A stretch of 8,774 bases of DNA from CAYVUI01 sp964454745 (GTDB lineage: Bacteria > Planctomycetota > Phycisphaerae > Sedimentisphaerales > Anaerohalosphaeraceae), in assembly GCA_964454745.1 (NCBI GenBank), contig CAYVUI010000147.1:1-8774 (forward strand), given 5' to 3'. Below are positions 5,670 through 8,774 of this stretch, piece by piece (position 1 is the first letter of the stretch; each line of letters starts with the position of its first letter). Made by a program: the position numbers and the translations under genes. The notes under the pieces are model-generated. The model saw nothing but the letters and a program-made list of their open reading frames with translations, was not told the origin of the DNA and ran no database searches.

Positions 5670-8147
5670 ATGCCCTCGACCCTATCCGAAGCACTGGTAT
5701 CGCCGGCAGGGCCCTATATGATCAGCTCTATGGGCAGGCGGATATTGGAGTCTCAGCTTGCTGTAGGCTGCGATTCGGCCATCTGGCCCCAGCCTGTGGC
5801 CCTGGAACCGGGATTTATCCCTGTCAGGATCCCCCGGGATTGTGACAGGATGGAATCCATGCCGGAAATCACCTATCAGCCGCCTGTTTGCCCGGAAAAC
5901 ATCGTCCGCTTTCAGGTCTGGATCTCACCGGAATATGAGTTCAGGTGGGACCGGTGCGAGCTTTTCCTTCGCCATCTGCCGAGTCTGTCTCGCAGAGCGG
6001 CATTTGAGATCACAGGCAATAATCGTCAAATTATGATCAATTTCCTGTGTCACAGGCAGGATATTCCGGTGCTTGCCACGGCTTTTCAGGGCAGGCTCGG
6101 GAAGTGCAAGCTGACCACTCTTGAGGAAAGTCCGATGGAAAGCCTAGATCCCGAACAGTGGGACGATATAAAACTGCGGGATTATTATCCACCGCCTCCA
6201 TATTATCATCTGTTTACAGGTCCCGATCAGCTTCATATTTCATCCTGTGAGTATCTGATCTCGGCCTTATCAAGTATTCCCGCCCCGGCCCTGGGTATCT
6301 ACCAGGTGATCTTTCAACCGGTCAGCAGAAATAATAACTGGTACCGCAATATCAAAATCCTTATGGATATCGAATACGCGGTCAAACTGGCTGACAATCC
6401 CATGTTATCGCCCAGGTTCCCCCAGCAGCTCCCTTCGTCGGCACTGTCTCAACAGGCCAATCATACCGAGACCAAGGCACATAACGATAAGCCATTTTAC
6501 GCCGCAGCGGTCCGTCTCGGAGTCGTCGGCAGGGAGGGCAATGACCGATCGATCCAATCCCTGGATGCCTTCAGCGGACTGTTCCAGCAGGGGGGCAGGC
6601 CGCTGAACTGCCTAACCGAAAAAGACTACCTGAGAACACTGCCCAAAAAGCAGGTCCGTATCATGTTCGAGCAGGCCCTGGTTCACCGTCCGGGATTTCT
6701 TTTGAATTCAGCCGAACTGTCCGGGCTGGTTCACATTCCCCCGGTGAGTGTATTCGACCACTGTGACATATCCTTTGGTGCCCTTGAACCCCTGGCTTCT
6801 GAAAATATCAAACTTTCACAAGGACTGCCCATAGGAATCTGTGATTCGGCAGGGCAGGAGAGCATTGTATGTATACCGGACAGTACAAGATCATGCCATA
6901 CCCACCTTATCGGAAGGCCCCATATGGGCAAATCCACACTCCAGGAACATATGATACTAAGTGACATCAAAAGCGGCAACGGGGTTGCGGTGCTTGATCC
7001 CCACGGCGATATGGCGGAAAGACTTCTTGCTCTTCTCCCGAAAAAAAATATCGACAGAGTGATCTATTTTAACCCGGCCGATCCAAAGTGGGTGCCGATC
7101 TGGAACCCGATGCAGCCGATTGCCGGTCAGGATATCGGCAGAACCACCGATGACCTGGTCGGGGTATTGAAGAGTTTTGTCACCGGCTGGGGCGACCGGA
7201 TGGAGCATCTGCTCCGGCACGGGATCTACGGGCTGATGCATATCGCCGGCACCTCATTACAGGATGTGTCAGATCTGCTTCGCAGCGGCTCAAAGGAAAG
7301 TGAAGCCAACAGAAAGCTCATTCTCGACGTTATCGAAAACGAGGCCGCTCGTCAGTTCTGGCAGCATGATTTTCTTACCTACAATCCCAATGAATTCGGG
7401 CCTCCCAAGCACAAGCTCAGCAAACTGCTCGTCGGCGGGACGGTCTCGCTTATGCTTTCCCAGCCGCAGAGCAAATTTAATTTCCGCAGGATAATGGATG
7501 ATGGCATGATATTCATTGGCGACCTGTCAGGGCTCGGGACCGAGGTTCGGGAGATACTCGGTGGATTTATCGTGGCGATTCTGCATATGACAGCCCTTTC
7601 CAGGAGCGATACGCCCAAAGAAAGAAGAAAGGCATTTCACATCTACCTCGATGAGGCACATCGGTTTGTAACTGATTCACTCGAGGACATCATCGCCGAG
7701 ACCCGAAAATACAATGTCAGTCTAACGCTCGCCCATCAGTACCTAAGGCAGTTTGACAGCAGGAAAATCGATGCCCTTAGCAGCGTGGGCACGACGGTCG
7801 TCTTTAATGTCGATTCCGCTGACGCTGCTTCCCTGGCCAAAGGTTTCAAGAAAAAGGCAAAAGTGGAGGATTTTATCGATCTCGATGTCGGCAGTGCCAT
7901 CGTTCGCTGCGGGACTGAGATCATCAAGATTCAGACCCCCGAGCCTTGCCGTCTGCCAAAAATGAATTACAGGGAGGAAATCATTGACTATTCCCGCCGG
8001 CGTTATTACAAACCGGTTTCTGATGTCCGCCAAACCGTATCACAGCGCGGACAAAAAGAGAATCACAGGTTTTCCGTATTGAACCCATTGTTGGAAAAAA
8101 TGAAAAAGACCAATATGAGAGAGAAATTCTACCATGACCGATTATGA
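5670..8147 (+). CDS. HerA/FtsK/TraG-type motor ATPase without membrane anchor
   Basis: An 825-residue protein. The core holds a Walker A GRPHMGKS (415-422), the superfamily's VAVLDPHGDMAERLL (439-453) and FNPADP (467-472). A Walker B with catalytic Glu is at HIYLDEAH (657-664), followed by the polar SLTLAHQYLRQF (684-695) typical of HerA/VirD4 sensor strands. Residues about 76-152 (VRFQVWISPEYEF..., AFEITGNNRQIMINFLCHRQD) and 284-362 (VVGREGN..., LNSAELSGLVHIPP) match the N-terminal part of soluble TraG/DUF87-like ATPases of mobile elements, by memory of the pattern. These enzymes form hexamers that translocate DNA or act as motors. There is no N-terminal transmembrane pair, unlike VirD4/TraG coupling proteins, and no relaxase or mating gene nearby, so conjugation is unlikely to be its sole role. 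Start: the frame is closed at TAA 5643-5645 and ATG 5670 is the first Met. The last 14 nt overlap copy 4. Confidence 0.9.
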   Translation: MPSTLSEALVSPAGPYMISSMGRRILESQLAVGCDSAIWPQPVALEPGFIPVRIPRDCDRMESMPEITYQPPVCPENIVRFQVWISPEYEFRWDRCELFLRHLPSLSRRAAFEITGNNRQIMINFLCHRQDIPVLATAFQGRLGKCKLTTLEESPMESLDPEQWDDIKLRDYYPPPPYYHLFTGPDQLHISSCEYLISALSSIPAPALGIYQVIFQPVSRNNNWYRNIKILMDIEYAVKLADNPMLSPRFPQQLPSSALSQQANHTETKAHNDKPFYAAAVRLGVVGREGNDRSIQSLDAFSGLFQQGGRPLNCLTEKDYLRTLPKKQVRIMFEQALVHRPGFLLNSAELSGLVHIPPVSVFDHCDISFGALEPLASENIKLSQGLPIGICDSAGQESIVCIPDSTRSCHTHLIGRPHMGKSTLQEHMILSDIKSGNGVAVLDPHGDMAERLLALLPKKNIDRVIYFNPADPKWVPIWNPMQPIAGQDIGRTTDDLVGVLKSFVTGWGDRMEHLLRHGIYGLMHIAGTSLQDVSDLLRSGSKESEANRKLILDVIENEAARQFWQHDFLTYNPNEFGPPKHKLSKLLVGGTVSLMLSQPQSKFNFRRIMDDGMIFIGDLSGLGTEVREILGGFIVAILHMTALSRSDTPKERRKAFHIYLDEAHRFVTDSLEDIIAETRKYNVSLTLAHQYLRQFDSRKIDALSSVGTTVVFNVDSADAASLAKGFKKKAKVEDFIDLDVGSAIVRCGTEIIKIQTPEPCRLPKMNYREEIIDYSRRRYYKPVSDVRQTVSQRGQKENHRFSVLNPLLEKMKKTNMREKFYHDRL

Positions 8148-8754
8148 AATCAGTCAATATGCCGACCAAAAGATCGACCGAATACGAAACGAAATTGAGA
8201 ATGAACAGTTACGAAAGTTGTTCGACGATCCGATCGATTCTGTCTTTCGGCAAATCGAATGGAACCTCGATCCGCCCATTGACAATCATAAATTTAATGA
8301 AATCATTACCAACTTGACAGAAAAGCTATATACAAGGGCCCTTCATAAAATAGTGCCAAACTCAGATTTTCTTACCGAGGCCATCGAATTGCTGGATGCG
8401 TATTACCAGGGCCTTTACGCGAATGGTTATGTCGCCGCATTGATGGATGTCAATGACCGGGAAAAAGGCGGGATCTATTACGTCTTGTCTGCCCTGGCTG
8501 AGGCCGTCAAACGAAAACACCGTACAGCGTATATCAAAAGTGTTTTTGCGATGCATTACGCGGTCAGTGACTGGCTGATTCAGCAAAAAATTACGGAAAA
8601 TCTGCTGCAGAGACATCACGCTTATCTGCCGCCATCCCTGAGAAATGTCCTCCCCGCCCGAATTAGAAGCCAGGTCCCTGTTATTGTGCAGTGTTATGTC
8701 TTTTGCAGGCATACTTATGAAAAGGGTGCAGTTTCGATTTTACGTAAAAAATGA
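8134..8754 (+). CDS. Diverged paralogue of the Lon-fused helical domain (copy 4)
   Basis: A 206-residue protein. ATG 8134 lies inside the end of the ATPase gene (14-nt overlap), with purine-rich GAGAGAGAAA shortly upstream. After a charged N-terminal extension (1-45) it follows the family order. HKFNEIITNLTEKLYTRALH (52-71) matches the first conserved helix. FLTEAIELLDAYYQGLYANG (79-98) and AALMDVNDREKGGIYYVLSA (101-120) match the central helix-turn-helix-like hairpin with the double glycine at 112-113. LAEAVKRKHRTAYIKSVFAM (121-140) matches the 'AE..K.E...YI..V' helix of copy 2. The C-terminus (QVPVIVQCYVFCRHTYEKGA) parallels the 'yE.i.r.Yv' helix. No catalytic motif or membrane segment is visible. 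It is translationally linked to the ATPase, so one paralogue is probably made in step with the motor. Similarity is weaker than between copies 1 and 2 but consistent in order and spacing. Confidence 0.8.
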   Translation: MTDYEISQYADQKIDRIRNEIENEQLRKLFDDPIDSVFRQIEWNLDPPIDNHKFNEIITNLTEKLYTRALHKIVPNSDFLTEAIELLDAYYQGLYANGYVAALMDVNDREKGGIYYVLSALAEAVKRKHRTAYIKSVFAMHYAVSDWLIQQKITENLLQRHHAYLPPSLRNVLPARIRSQVPVIVQCYVFCRHTYEKGAVSILRKK

Positions 8755-8774
8755 TTAAAAAGTGGACTCCATTG
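8751..8774 (+). CDS. Start of a further gene, truncated by the window edge
   Basis: ATG 8751 overlaps the stop of copy 4 as ATGA, the same junction type as at 2726. It opens a reading frame of eight codons (MIKKWTPL) that is uninterrupted to the edge. Only the junction supports it; nothing can be said about function. Confidence 0.4.

Noticed and set aside
5670..8147. Conjugative coupling protein of an integrative element
   Set aside because: No membrane segments at the N-terminus, and no relaxase, mating-pair or integrase gene is visible. Kept as a motor ATPase of unknown role rather than called a coupling protein.

Overview
The window carries a tightly packed set of genes, all on the + strand, that read like one operon or two abutting transcription units. 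The gaps are 24, 6, 6, 14, 2 and 87 nt, and three junctions overlap by 4, 14 and 4 nt. Strong GGAGG ribosome binding sites, mixed base composition with GC-rich patches and a bacterial lipoprotein-type signal indicate a Gram-negative-type bacterium. The mix of formylglycine-generating-enzyme-like (FGE-like), sigma-like and Lon-like proteins resembles gene neighbourhoods seen in Desulfobacterota, Lentisphaerota and Planctomycetota. I cannot fix the phylum from sequence alone. No tRNA, rRNA, CRISPR array, transposase, integrase, relaxase or phage structural gene is visible.

Layout: (1) 1-314, the 3' end of an FGE-sulfatase (SUMF1) domain gene. (2) 339-980, a probable exported lipoprotein. (3) 987-2024, a 345-aa protein with a C-terminal helix-turn-helix and a layout like a divergent sigma factor. 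(4) 2031-2729, an unrecognised protein with a helical N-terminal half and a beta-rich C-terminal half. (5) 2726-4411, a Lon-type (S16) Ser/Lys protease domain without an AAA+ module, fused to a C-terminal helical domain. (6, 7) 4426-5007 and 5010-5582, two small proteins related to that C-terminal domain. (8) An 87-nt gap holding a nested inverted repeat directly before the next start. (9) 5670-8147, a soluble HerA/FtsK/TraG-type motor ATPase. (10) 8134-8754, a fourth member of the small-domain family. (11) 8751 onward, the first eight codons of a further gene that runs out of the window.

The most notable feature is a paralogous alpha-helical domain of about 190 residues. It appears four times: once fused to the Lon-like protease and three times as a free protein, on both sides of the motor ATPase. 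I do not recognise it as a named family. My inference is a multi-component machine in which the shared domain builds a hetero-oligomeric scaffold linking a protease to a translocase. The upstream sigma-like protein and its unknown neighbour may form a regulator/partner pair that the protease acts on, analogous to the type III CRISPR CalpL-CalpT-CalpS protease/anti-sigma/sigma module. A conflict (defence) or stress-signalling role is plausible but unproven.
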